In this document: positions 53,001 to 62,972 of the stretch, piece after piece
Numbering within the stretch: position 1 is the first letter of the stretch
Layout of the letters: each line of letters begins with the position of its first letter
NCBI RefSeq assembly: GCF_019703515.2
Contig: NC_059349.1
Location: forward strand, 21,114,744 to 21,178,743
From: Myxocyprinus asiaticus
Lineage: Eukaryota > Chordata > Actinopteri > Cypriniformes > Catostomidae
Length of the DNA: 64,000 bases
Reading direction: 5' to 3'
The notes under the pieces: model-generated
The model's database searches: none
What the model saw: the letters and a program-made list of their open reading frames with translations, nothing else
Told to the model about the DNA's origin: nothing
Position numbers and translations under genes: made by a program

Positions 53001-56000
53001 TGATCTAAAAAAATGCCAAAGAGATTGTTCACCCAAAACTGGAAATTCTGTCATTTATTCACCCTCAAGCTGTTCCAAACATATATGACTTTCTTTCATA
53101 GAACACAAAATGAGGTGATAGGCAGAATGACAGCCTGAATCATCATGCACCATTTAAGAAGAAAAAAAAATGCAATGCAGGTGAATGGTGACTGCAGCGT
53201 CAGTCACATCTTCTTTTGTTTTCCACCGAAGACAGACAGTCATCAGCTTTGGAACAACACGAGAGTGAGTAAATGAGAATTTTTTTCATTTTGGGGTGAA
53301 CTATCCCCTTAATTTTTTTAATGGTCAGACAAATGAAAGAGTAAACCGACCGGTCCTCGACCTCCTCCAGATGACTGTCTGCCCAGGTTAGCATATGAGG
53401 GTGTGAAGTCAGGCCCACAGTTCATCATACTCCTGGGATCCAAAGGCCGCAAGGGGGTTTTATTTGCCTGTTGTGCAAATGGGAAAGAAGGGGATTGTAA
53501 ATTTAGCAAGACATAGGTTAAATCTCAGGGGGGTCCAGATGGAAGCTTCACCTTGTCCAACACTACGTCACTGATGTGTGGCAAACCCTCAGGCTTGTGC
53601 ATGCTTGCACTGATGAACTGGAAGCCAAGCAGGAACTCCCGATCATATTGTTTCTTCTCCTCTGGGTTAATGGGCTTCCACTGCTCTGTGAGGTGGAAAA
53701 GTAAAAAGAAAATATCAGAGGAAAGAATATTTATTCTTAGACGATGTCACAATGCTTTGAGTAATTATAATTTAAGCATTCAAATTGTGAATTTTCCTGC
53801 AGCAATATTGTGGTAAACATTCTACCACCTGCCTCTTTCCCAAAATGTTAACAAATTACACTGCAAGCATGTCTTTTGATACATATTACTGGTATGTTTT
53901 CATGGATAAGCTCAGCTGTGGTGTCACATACTGAAACGTACTGAATACACTTTTAAAAGGCTGCATGAACTTGTTTGACAAATGCAATTTTTCGCTTCAG
54001 AGTTCACAAATTTCCTATAGAGTTGTTCAACTTGTGGTCCAAAAACCCGGAAGAGAATTTGCCATGGGTTACCTCTCGACTTTCCTATGGGTTTTTGAAC
54101 TTGAGAAAAATAAGGTCTGTGGTAAACATTACTTATGTTCTACAACATAAATTACACAACCATTTTGCAAACGGTAATTTTGAAACCATATTGAATTAAA
54201 TGCTGTGATGAGGAGGGGGGCGTAGCTCATCCTCGTTACACTTACCTTTTTTTAAAAACACACACCAGCTTCAAAATTCACATTTGAAGTATGACTGTGT
54301 CTAATTTATGTTGTAGAACAAAACATCCACATATCAAGTAATGTTAACCACAGACATTATTTTACACAAGTTCAAAAACCCCATTATAAAAACCCATAAG
54401 AAAATTCTGAGGTAACCCATGGCGAATTAGACTTCTGAGTTCGCCTACAAATTGACGTCATGGCTGAACAGCTCTATTGAAACTAAAAATCAATAGCCAA
54501 TAACCTTTAGTTTGCATCACAGCCTGGCAAAACCATGATTTTATTCTCTAATAGAGGTAGGGGACATTCTAATTCTAGAGAAATTTTATTGGACAAAAAT
54601 GTCTATGTCCCTGCAAACACCATTTTTTTATATTTTTGGTCCATTTTCCCAGAATGGGAATTTTGTCACCTTTTAAAAGCACACCAGCATTTAGAAAGCT
54701 GCAAAAGCAAGTAGAGATGGACTAAAAGTCACTAAACTCCCATTTAAATTTCATGGTGCCTTACAGTATTAATAAAAAGCAAAATACACATACAGATAAA
54801 ACTGCTGTATACAAACTACGTGATTAGCTATTTAGCTATAAGCTCGTTGTTACGGAGAGTAAAAGACAGACGTTGTTTATTTTACTTTCCAGCATTGTGT
54901 CTCGCCAACTAGATAACAGCGTAGCATGAAATCAACACTCATCGGACACAATCCACCACCACACTGTTGTCTGCTGAGCTGCAAAATGATGCTCTGATGT
55001 TTTTCTTTCAATCTGCTACATTACTGACTGCACTGACAAACTATAGCTTGCTAACAGCAAACAGACATGAGTGACATGGTTGTCAAGGACAGGGTTAACG
55101 TTATATTAGTTATATTGAAAAGGGAAAATGATGGGGTCATTGTTTATTAAGTTTCCAGTATATATTTCACAAACTAGTTAACTTACCGAGACACAGCTCA
55201 ACTCCGCCCTGTCTGCAGAGCCACCATCAGCTCAGAGTCAGCTCTGTAAACAATGTGCTGTTGGAGCACACTCTGCTGGACAAACTACGCTATGACACCA
55301 ATTCTAAAGCATTGTTTTCTGCATTATGTATTCTGAAAAAAGTTTTCATATCGGCACATATCAGTAAAAATATACGCCGATACCGATATATCGGTGAAAG
55401 GCTACGGCTGACTGATATATCGGTCGGGCACTACAATCTTGTCATCTGAACAATATCCCATGAATTATTCCATTGGAACACATTTTGAATATCTCGTCTC
55501 TCTCCTCAAACCCCACTGGCATCTCTCTCCTGTTTTCTAATCACTGGCTCTACAGACACTCACGTGAAACCAGGTTTCATTCATGCATTTAAAATGAGAA
55601 GCATATTTAGCACTTAAAGCACCGATAGCAAGATAAATATCATTAAATTTGCTTCGGGACCCAAAATCTTGCTTTGTCGGCCGCCTAAAACATTTTCGAT
55701 AAAAGGAAAACCCCTGACTGTCAAACTGATTACATTTATCCATTAATGTTTTTAAAATTCACTAAAAGACTAAGAATTTTCAGTTACCACAGCCTCTGAT
55801 GTAATATGTAAGTAGCTTTTTCCATTTTGTACTGGTAACATTGATCGGACCTTATCCGATTACAGTAGTGGCCAGAAATATTGGCACCCCTGGTAAATAT
55901 GAGCAAAGAATGCTGTGAAAAAAAATCTGCATTGTTTATCCTTTTGATCTTTCATTCAAAAAAAATTTACAAAAATCTAACCTTTAATTGAAGTAAAACA

Positions 56001-57852
56001 ATTGAAACGGGGGAAATATCTCATTATTAAATAAATATTTTTCTCAAATACATTGGCCATAATTATTGGCACCCTTTTATTCAATACTTTTAGCAGACTC
56101 ACTTTGCCAAGATAACAGCTCAATGAGGTTGGAGAACACCTGGCAAGGGATCTGAGACCATTCCTCCATACAGAATCTCTACAGATCCTTCAAGTTCAGA
56201 GGTCCATGTTGTGGACTCTCCTCTTCAGTTCACCCCACAAATTTTCTATGGGGTTCAGGTCAGGGGACTGGGATGGCCATGGCAGAACCTTGATTTTGTG
56301 GTCAGTGAACCATTTTTGTGTTGATTTTGATGTTTGTTTTAGATCACTGTCCTGCTGGAAGATCCAACCAGGGCCCATTGTAATCTTTCTGGCAGAGGCA
56401 GCCAGGTTTTGATTTTTTATCTGTTGGTACTTGATAGAGTCTGTGATGCCATGTATCCGAACAAGATGTCCAGGACCTCTAGCAGAAAAACAGCACCACA
56501 TTTAACCGTGAGCATTGGGTACTATCTGGTGGATATCTGTCAAAAAGCTCTATTTTTGCTTCTTCTGACCATAGAACCCGGTCGCATTTGAAGTTCCAGT
56601 AGTGTCTGGCAAACTGAAGATGCTTGAGTTTTTTGTTGGGTGAGCGCAGAGGCTTTTTTTCTTGAAACCCTCCCAAACAACTTGTGATGTCTGATTTGTT
56701 TATTTTTATTTATTTTTTTGACTTTCTGACCCCAAGACCCAACTAATTTCTGCAATTCTCCAGCTAATATCGTTGGAGATTCTTTGGCCACTTGAACCAT
56801 CCTCCACACTGTGCGGAGACAATATAGACACACGTCCTTTTCCAGGCCAATTCTTAAGATCTCCAGTTGATTGGAACTTGTTAATTATTGCGCTAATGGT
56901 GGAAATAGGCATTTTCAATGCTTTGGCTATTTTCTTATTGCCACTTCCCATTTTGTGATTAAGGGAATTTGGCCTGTGTGTTACCTCATATTTATACCCC
57001 TGTGAAACAGGAAATCATGGTTGAACAATTTCATGTTCCTAGTCACCCAGGTGCACTAAAAAATTTAAAATATGAAGGGGAATATACTGTACTTCAGATA
57101 TATTTTACTCATAAGAATTTCTAGGGGTGCCAATAATTGTGACCAACGTGTTTTGGAGAATAATATTTAATGAGATAGTTCCCCTCTTTCAATTGTTCTA
57201 CAATTGTTCTACAAGGTTAGATTTTTGTAAATTTTTTGAATGAAAGATCAAAAGGATAAACAATGCAGATTTTTTTCACAGCCTTCTTTGCTCATATTTA
57301 CCATGGGTGCCAAAATATTTGGCCACTACCTGTACAGTGGAAACGCATTTGACTGCAAGGTGTAAATGAAATCCAGCTTAAGAATATCCAGATACTATCC
57401 GGATACGAAACACATGTTAATGCAAGGCGTAAATGGGACTTTAGTGACTACACTTATAAAGGATTTACTTAAGGGGTTTCTTGCAACTGAGAATGGATTA
57501 AGATGCACTGACGTAGGGGTGAGCAATATGACCAAAATCTTATCACAATACGAGTAATTTTATATCACGATAATGATATACAGTACATCACGATATAGTA
57601 AAATTTTTCTGTAAAATCAATAAAAATGGATTTATATATTAAATAACCTTATTGTAATGCCTATTTTTGAAACTCCAGTCAGTAAATTCAATACTTTATA
57701 AATAAAAACTACTTCCTCTTTATTTGGAACATGACAATGTCAAAGTAAATAAATATTAAATTTTAAAAATCAACTTGTCAAACTTACCAAATGCAAAATT
57801 TCACAGTTTGCCACATTTCAGTTTTAAATGTTGTTGACCATTATTATTATTA

Positions 57853-57893
<41 letters not shown>

Positions 57894-60800
57894 AACTTTC
57901 CTCAAGGAACTCAAGATCTTCTCAAAGCAATGTGACAAAGAAAATAAAACCAATGAAAATGAACACTTCTTGAAGAAAATTAATATCAATTAAATAAACG
58001 ACGAGTTCATCTTTTGGCTTTCATAATATACTTTTGTGTGCTTCATTTTGAGGTGGTAAAACTGATTGCTTGTTTTACAAGTGATTATATCGCCTTGCGA
58101 CTGTTTGCACTTTGCAGATAAAATGTTTCTGCTCTGTGCTGGCTTTTGTGAACCCACACCTCAGATGTCGCACCTGTTTTAATAACAAGCTCCTCTTGTA
58201 TTCTGCTGTATTCGCGTGCACTTCGGAGCTCCAGAAACATTCGCGTGTCAGATGAGAAGAATATTTAGCGCTTTTGAAGCGCTAAATGCGCAATGAAGAT
58301 CATTAAATTTGCTTGAGCGGCCGCAGAAAAATTTTCAATGCTGGAAAAACCCTGTCCATGTTTCTTCAATTCTCTCAGTCTCATGTGAAGCCCTGCCCAC
58401 AGATAGAGAAGCCCACGCAGTGCACATGGATATTTACATAACACAATATCCACAACATAGCAAAATCTCTATCGACTGACACCTTATATCATCGCCACGA
58501 TATATATCGTCATATCGCCCAGCCCTACACTGACGTATGATCCGCAAAATGGAACCAGTGTTCAGTGCTTACAACAGACAATTAAATGACTTTCTAACCT
58601 TCTTTATATTGATATTTCTGTTCCACGGCTTTGGGTGTCTCAGGCTTAATATTCTCTGTGTCAAGTTTGTCCTCTTTCTCCTCCCATGTTTCCTCTGACT
58701 CCTCTGCTGGTGGGACAGGGGCTGGAGCTGGGGAGAGCTCTTTCTGAGCAACCTCTGGCTCAGGTGCAGGCTTCTCCTTCTCTGGCTGGAAAAGGCATAG
58801 AGGATTCTTAAGGCCAAGCTGATGTGTTCACTCCTAAAACCACACCTTTAGCTCAAGACATGACTGCCGTCCATCAAATGGAAATGCTTGCTGAAAGTAA
58901 ATCCCTACATAACTATTACAACAAACCTCTTTAAAGGCATCTAGGACATCTCCCACATCTTTCTTATTCAGTTCCTTCATCTTCTTTTTCTTCTTTGGCA
59001 CTGTTGTTGCAGCAGCTATGGAGGAGAACAACTCAAGTCAGACTCCCTTTTGGCCAATAGAGTAATCTTCAAGATGCTTAAAGTGCTTATTAACAATAAT
59101 CATTTCCCCACCTTGCTTAATTGTCTCCTCAACAGGGCAGCTTGATACAGGGGCGGGAATCTCCTCTGCTTTCTGCTCAACCTCTTCCTCCACAGGTGCG
59201 TTCACAGCTGTAAGGCAGATCTGCTGGACCTGAGGAGCTGCTGGTTCAGGAGCTGGATTAGTGGAGCACTCTGGCTTCACTTCAACTTCAGGAACCTCTG
59301 CAGAGTCCTGAGGCAAACCGTTAAGCAAAGGCTGTTCCTTTGGCTCACCAATTACTGGCTCTGGAACAGGAGTCTCCGTGGTTACAGAGGTGGAGTCCTC
59401 AGAAGATTCCTCACTGCCATTAGCAACAGCAGGAAGAGCCTCCACAGGGGTGGAAATGACCATGGCTGTGCAAGACTCCTCTGTGCTGGCCACAGGCTCT
59501 GACTCTTTCTCCTTGGCTACCTCGGGCTCTTCTTTTTCAACCCCAAAAGGAGTCTGCTCCACAGGAGGGGAGGAGTCCTCAGGCTCCTTATTTTGAGCAG
59601 GGGCCTCAGGGACCACTGGAGCATCCACACAGTCGCCAGTTTGAGGCTCTGAAGGATTTGAATTGTTCGTAGGAGGAGGAGAAGCTGAAGCAGGCCGCAC
59701 AGGATAGCAAGCTGCAACGGAAACTGCAGCGATAGCATCAGGGTCCTCTCCTGAAGGAATGGAAACCTTGATCACTGATGAAGCTGGTCTGACCTCCAAC
59801 ACAGGCTGGCAGTCGGCAGCTGAAGGAGCAACGGGGACTTGCTCTGGCGTCTTTGATGGAGGAGGGGTAGAGACAGATGCAGGAGGGGCCACTGGTTTCA
59901 CCTGATCATCTGAGAATAAAGGACAGTGAACGGTACAAACGTAAAATTTGTGTAAACAGAGAGAACTCCCACTTGCTGAGTTCCTTCATTGGGAAGAAGC
60001 TTCTGAAGTAATTTACTAATTTACAACCCAATTTAAAAAAGGAATCTACCATGATGCAAATAATGAGTTGTCATTGACCACGTTTACATGCACTTAAGAA
60101 AACAGTTTATTCCAGGTTTTTTGCAGAAAGCGGTGCTTTTAAACGTCATGTAAACGAGAACGTGATTTCATTAGGTCATTTAATGGATTAAGAGAAAGCG
60201 GTTTAACACACCTAGGTTTCTCCCGGAGAAAGCTACTCATGTGACCATGTAAACACATAAGCGGCGTTCTAACAGGTTTTTGAGAGTGCGCATGTGCGTG
60301 AAACAGACCGAATAACAAACGTCATAGGATGGAGCCCAACAACAAGTCAACAAAACATTTCTGGGAGTACAGTGGGAAAAGCACATACACTATAAACTAT
60401 ATCCATTTACAAACACCACTGTAAAATTTTGATGGTCCCTCATGTTCATGTATATGCGCTCGTACATTGAGGGAGTCCTGGAGTTTTACGTAAAGGGAAA
60501 CCCCACTAATGAAGCGCAATTCCGCTGCAGGTCACGATAGAAAGTTATGGAAATAAAAACAGCAACTACGCTGGAATATCTGAAATTAAAGCAAAGCAAC
60601 GGAGAATAAAATAGTGACGTCTTCCTCAGACACCATGTTTGTTATTAACAAGTGTCATGGGAAAATTTCATTGCTGTGGAGAAAGCTACTTACTGACCGA
60701 TCCGCATATATACGGGAGTAAAGAGTACGTCACTTATAATGTGCATGTAAACTGCAACGCTGCTTTCTTACAATACGCCGCTTTCTCGCAATAAGCCGCT

Positions 60801-61361
60801 TTCTGGAGTCCATGTAAACGTAGTCAGTGTGTCAGATTCGGTCTGAAGCAAACATGAAATCTAAATTTACCCCGTTTCCTGTAATACACATTCTTGGTCT
60901 TATTGTGAACAATTCATCAGTTTACATTATTCCAAAGAAAACTCCAAATCTTTCACTAAAATTTAATAACTTGCTATGCATCTGAAATATCTTTCCTGCT
61001 GATGTCACCAAGCTTTATTTTTAACCCCTCTCCTACAACCAAATGTCATATAGAGACCATGGCCAGATAGCTATGCTGGTACATTTTGGTTGGGACCATC
61101 CACTTTTCATCATCCAATCAATTACCAATGGATAAAATCATGCCCCACCCTACATTTTTCTCATTCCTGTTTCACTCAAAAATGTGTCACATTACTGAAT
61201 TATAAAAGGTTTTGCATACGGTTTCATGTTGATTTTCGTGTCAGAACCCTGGTTATGTATCTTTTAAAAAGAGCCAACTCACCAGATCTGATCACAGAAG
61301 CAACAGGTGAAACACTTTCACCATTGGTCTGAACTGGACTTCCTGCCTCTGAGCCAACAGT
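44007..61361 (-). CDS. eif4g1: eIF4G1 translation-initiation scaffold, 3' 23 exons
   Basis: Scaffold of eIF4F that joins eIF4E, eIF4A, eIF3 and PABP to recruit mRNA to the ribosome in the cytoplasm. Exons on the minus strand, 5' to 3': 61361-61283, 59909-59112, 59015-58927, 58785-58599, 53685-53552, 53467-53351, 52956-52555, 52264-52118, 52028-51792, 51326-51222, 49753-49484, 49372-49264, 48901-48790, 48660-48380, 48256-48138, 48021-47849, 47248-47123, 46987-46906, 46821-46723, 46425-46291, 46166-46085, 45986-45846, 44191-44007. All junctions are GT-AG and phases join; 4209 nt, 1402 residues plus stop ([15 protein letters not shown] end). The exons before 61361, which should carry the PABP-binding region, lie outside the window. 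Both intact order and frame argue for a functional gene. Confidence 0.95.
44192..45845 (-). other. eif4g1: last eif4g1 intron, no features recognised
   Basis: 1.65 kb intron. The only notable feature is a run of about 18 A on the + strand (U in the transcript) at 45819-45836, beginning about ten bases after the donor of exon 45986-45846. Confidence 0.6.
46441..46640. mobile_element. eif4g1: fragment of the palindromic MITE
   Basis: Starts ttaaagggttggttcaccca and continues with catttaatgatagtgg and tcatccaggaaagacagaca; the right arm is missing. It begins only about 15 bp upstream (minus strand) of the acceptor of exon 46425-46291. Confidence 0.6.
47693..47770 (-). ncRNA. snord66: box C/D snoRNA, snord66-like, in an eif4g1 intron
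   Basis: Minus-strand 78-nt unit in intron 47249-47848. It has a terminal stem GUUCC (47770-47766) with GGAAC (47697-47693), a C box UGAUGA (47763-47758), a D' box CUGA (47728-47725), a C' box UGAUGG (47717-47712) and a D box CUGA (47701-47698). The segment GTGCCACGTGTCTGGGCCA directly 5' of D' matches, as I remember it, vertebrate SNORD66 (HBII-142), which is hosted by an EIF4G1 intron in human and guides 2'-O-methylation of 18S rRNA. Host gene, boxes, stem and guide all agree. Confidence 0.85.
48025..48090 (-). other. snord66-like remnant in a 116-nt eif4g1 intron
   Basis: The intron between exons 48256-48138 and 48021-47849 contains CGATGACCTCTATTTTGTGC, close to the 5' half of the two copies above, then CUGA (48052-48049) and CUGA (48032-48029). 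The C box is degraded, the guide segment is different and the last CUGA is only a few bases from the 3' splice site. It is probably a remnant rather than a working snoRNA. Confidence 0.4.
49857..51000. other. eif4g1: eif4g1 intron with hAT-like end fragment
   Basis: Within intron 49754-51221. Position 50264 starts tagtagaggttgactgatgg, then ggccaatgctgatataaaaa, resembling the end of a hAT-like family whose opposite end type is seen at 55432 (TATATCGGTCGGGCACTA). The remainder is unassigned. Confidence 0.4.
52445..52512 (-). ncRNA. second snord66-like copy, diverged 3' end
   Basis: Intron 52265-52554 of eif4g1 holds a second copy. It shows C box UGAUGA (52507-52502), the shared CCTCTGTTTTGTGCCAC segment, the same guide with one substitution (ACATGTCTGGGCCA), D' CUGA (52472-52469) and C' UGAUGG (52461-52456). 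The D box expected after GTTTGAGGAA is missing (GCTT in its place) and I find no good terminal stem. It is a diverged or decaying duplicate, possibly still a guide. Confidence 0.6.
53018..53312. mobile_element. eif4g1: palindromic MITE in an eif4g1 intron
   Basis: Left agattgttcacccaaaact, right ttggggtgaactatcccctt; internal arms gacagcctgaatcatc and gactgcagcgtcagtc are partly paired. Intron 52957-53350. Confidence 0.8.
53552..53685 (-). other. eif4g1: eif4g1 exon carrying the eIF4E-binding motif
   Basis: Encodes [20 protein letters not shown] followed by [20 protein letters not shown]. The motif YDREFLL (53647-53627) fits the eIF4E-binding consensus Y-x4-L-hydrophobic exactly. The upstream exon (58785-58599, EKYQYKE-like end) is 4.9 kb away across an intron that contains a Tc1 element, a hAT-like element and a foldback element. 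Confidence 0.95.
54011..54482. mobile_element. eif4g1: foldback element, long inverted arms
   Basis: Arms 54011-54157 and 54297-54482 are inverted copies: cctatagagttgttca pairs with tgaacagctctattg, and gccatgggttacctc with gaggtaacccatggc. The ~140 bp between holds cacaccagcttcaaaattca. It would form a long hairpin in the eif4g1 pre-mRNA. Confidence 0.78.
54780..55432. mobile_element. eif4g1: hAT-like element fragment
   Basis: Right end ggctgactgatatatcggtc, then gggcacta, with an internal inverted motif ccgatatatcggt. The left end could not be placed with certainty. Confidence 0.45.
55560..55740. repeat. eif4g1: dispersed repeat related to 58240-58360
   Basis: Shares atatttagc, gatcattaaatttgcttc-like, ggccgc and attttc...gga-aaaccctg in the same order with the right part of the hAT-like element at 57514-58527; probably a decayed relative. 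Confidence 0.5.
55863..57332 (-). mobile_element. Tc1-like transposon with decayed transposase
   Basis: 1470 bp bounded by TA (55861-55862 and 57333-57334). Terminal repeats cagtagtggccagaaatatt and caggtagtggccaaatattt extend inward for 100 bp or more with high similarity. The minus-strand transposase is broken into several frames: [20 protein letters not shown], then [16 protein letters not shown], then [20 protein letters not shown] and [20 protein letters not shown]. It lies in eif4g1's 4.9 kb intron, same strand as the gene. Confidence 0.93.
57514..58527. mobile_element. non-autonomous hAT-like element with 8-bp TSD
   Basis: Ends TAGGGGTGAGCAATATGACC and the complement of TAGGGCTGGGCGATATGACG. 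Perfect duplication CACTGACG (57506-57513 and 58528-58535). It contains a (TTA)n run at 57841-57892. 1014 bp, in an eif4g1 intron, 71 bp from exon 58785-58599. Confidence 0.88.
58927..61361 (-). other. eif4g1: eif4g1 N-terminal disordered exons
   Basis: Exon 61361-61283 ([20 protein letters not shown]), the 798-nt exon 59909-59112 (Pro/Glu/Val/Ser-rich, ending EETIKQG) and exon 59015-58927 ([20 protein letters not shown]) encode the linker upstream of the eIF4E site. The lysine-rich [12 protein letters not shown] is the most conserved piece. The acceptor of the large exon is placed after TTCTCAG (59910) rather than after the nearer ATCAG because it gives the better pyrimidine tract and the right phase. 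Confidence 0.88.
60075..60826. mobile_element. eif4g1: MITE with TGACCACGTTTACATG termini
   Basis: Left tgaccacgtttacatgcact and right tccatgtaaacgtagtca are inverted; inner arms gaaagcggtgcttttaaacg and cgccgctttctcgcaataag are related. Intron 59910-61282. Confidence 0.72.
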
Positions 61362-62560
61362 CTGAGAATAAACAAGAAACACAACAGTACAAACAGTTAA
61401 AGCAGTATGCCTTTTTGCAATGTACATTTTAATGCTTTATTCCTGAAAAACTGATGAAGGTCGCATGACTGAAACATAGCATTAATAAATTGTATACTGT
61501 TTGCAAGCAATAGCAGTGAGAAGGAATTTTTTTGTTTTTGTTTATTTACATCAGTTTTTCCCCCCCACACACCTGCTGATAATCTATCGGGTGTGCGGAG
61601 GTTCTTTTTTAGTGCTTTAATAACTGAAATATGCCATTTAACACCAGTGTCTGTACTGGACAAGAGCAGTGGAAGAAAATTTGCTCTTTCAGTATAGTCA
61701 ATAGAGCAGTTTACACTGCAAGCGTCTAATCAGCAACATTAGCCACTTTTTCCTCCTGTCTGTCTGAAAGTTCTTTACGTGGGAATAAAACTCATAATAC
61801 TATAACATACTAAATTTTACATCAATCTGACCTAAATCTTACAGGGGGCTACTTTTCTCAATTCTTACCTCTGCTTTTATTCACATGGAATAATTATTTT
61901 TGAGTATACAGCCTTCGATATGGCCCTTTTCTACAGCTTGATTCCCGAGCAAGACGTGATGCAATCATGTGCTGACTTACATTTGTATTATTGTTCTTAG
62001 CAAATATTTAATTTAAAAAATGTATAAATAATTAAACAGGTAGTTAAAAAGATAGTTCAAACTAAAAATTATAATTCTGTCATGATTACTCAATCTCATG
62101 TTTTTCCAAGCACACAGAAGAGAGAAATTCTTACAAAAATGGTGAAATGGTGGCTGAGACTAACATTCTGCCAGACATCTCCTTTTGAGTTCTACGGATG
62201 AGTATGTGATGACAGAATTTTCATTTTAGAGTCAACCATCCCTTTAGGAGTAGAATTCTGTTCACCAGATTAAAGTTGACAAAATGCACCGAATATTAAC
62301 AGATAAAATCCTGAAAGAGGGGACCTTGCTACTAAATCAGTAGTTTCTCTTCACCCTGCAGTTGAGCAGTTCTGGTAGCATTATATACAGAGCATTTTTG
62401 CCATTTCTGCCTTTCTTGTCAAAAGGTGCTGTAATAAGAGAGCGGCACGATGTGATGAGGCAAAACTATCAACTTTGTTGGCCATAAAACAGGAGCAATA
62501 GTTTTAACATCACGCTTGCAGTGACGCGGTATAACACCTTTCGCATGGCAAATTAACAGG
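61362..62560 (-). other. eif4g1: eif4g1 upstream intron, part
   Basis: No exon could be recognised. A palindromic MITE copy lies at about 62045-62246 (aaaaagatagttcaaactaa to agagtcaaccatccctttag). The rest looks unique and AT-rich. Confidence 0.5.
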
Positions 62561-62574
62561 TTTATACAGCTTTT

Positions 62575-62958
62575 TTTTTCTCCCCAATTTGGAATGCCCA
62601 ATTCCCAATGCGCTTTAAGTCCTCGTGGTGGCGTAGTGACTCGCCGCAATCCGGGTGGTGGAGGACGAATCTCAGTTGCCTCCGAGTCTGAGACCGTCAA
62701 TCTGTGCATCTTATCACGTGGCTTGTTGAGCGCGTTACCGCAGAGACCTAGCACGTGTGGAGGTTTCACGCTATTCTCCGCGGCATCCACACACAACTCA
62801 CCACGCACCCCACAGAGAGCGAACCACATTATAGCAACCGGGCCAATTTGGTTGCTTAGGAGACCTGGCTGGAGTCACTCAGCACGCCCTGGATTTGAAC
62901 TCTTGACTCCAGGGGTGGTAGTCAGCGTCTTTACTCACTGAGCTACCCAGGCCACCCT
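62575..62958 (-). mobile_element. full-length tRNA-derived SINE with 14-bp TSD
   Basis: On the minus strand it begins gggtggcctgggtagctcag, with a tRNA-like A box (tagctcagtgagtaaagacg) and B box (gagttcaaatcc, near 62891-62902). The body is shared with 4390-4745 and the tail ends in a run of A. It is flanked by TTTATACAGCTTTT (62561-62574) and TTTATAGAGCTTTT (62959-62972), matching at 13 of 14. Confidence 0.9.
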
Positions 62959-62972
62959 TTTATAGAGCTTTT

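Larger units (their letters stand above)
49264..53467 (-). other. eif4g1: eif4g1 MIF4G (HEAT-1) exons and following linker
   Basis: Exons 53467-53351 and 52956-52555 enter the MIF4G domain, which binds eIF4A and [23 protein letters not shown], then [20 protein letters not shown]. It continues in 52264-52118 ([20 protein letters not shown]), 52028-51792 ([20 protein letters not shown]) and 51326-51222 ([20 protein letters not shown]). Exon 49753-49484 ([20 protein letters not shown], later [13 protein letters not shown]) and 49372-49264 are the Gly/Arg-rich linker. All segments line up with human eIF4G1 in order. Confidence 0.93.

Noticed and set aside
50264..55432. A single 5-kb hAT element between the two related ends
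   Set aside because: The interval contains several intact eif4g1 exons in the right order, so the ends belong to different fragments.
62880..62960. tRNA-like A and B boxes as a tRNA gene
   Set aside because: The head continues into a SINE body with an A tail and target duplication, and no full cloverleaf is apparent.
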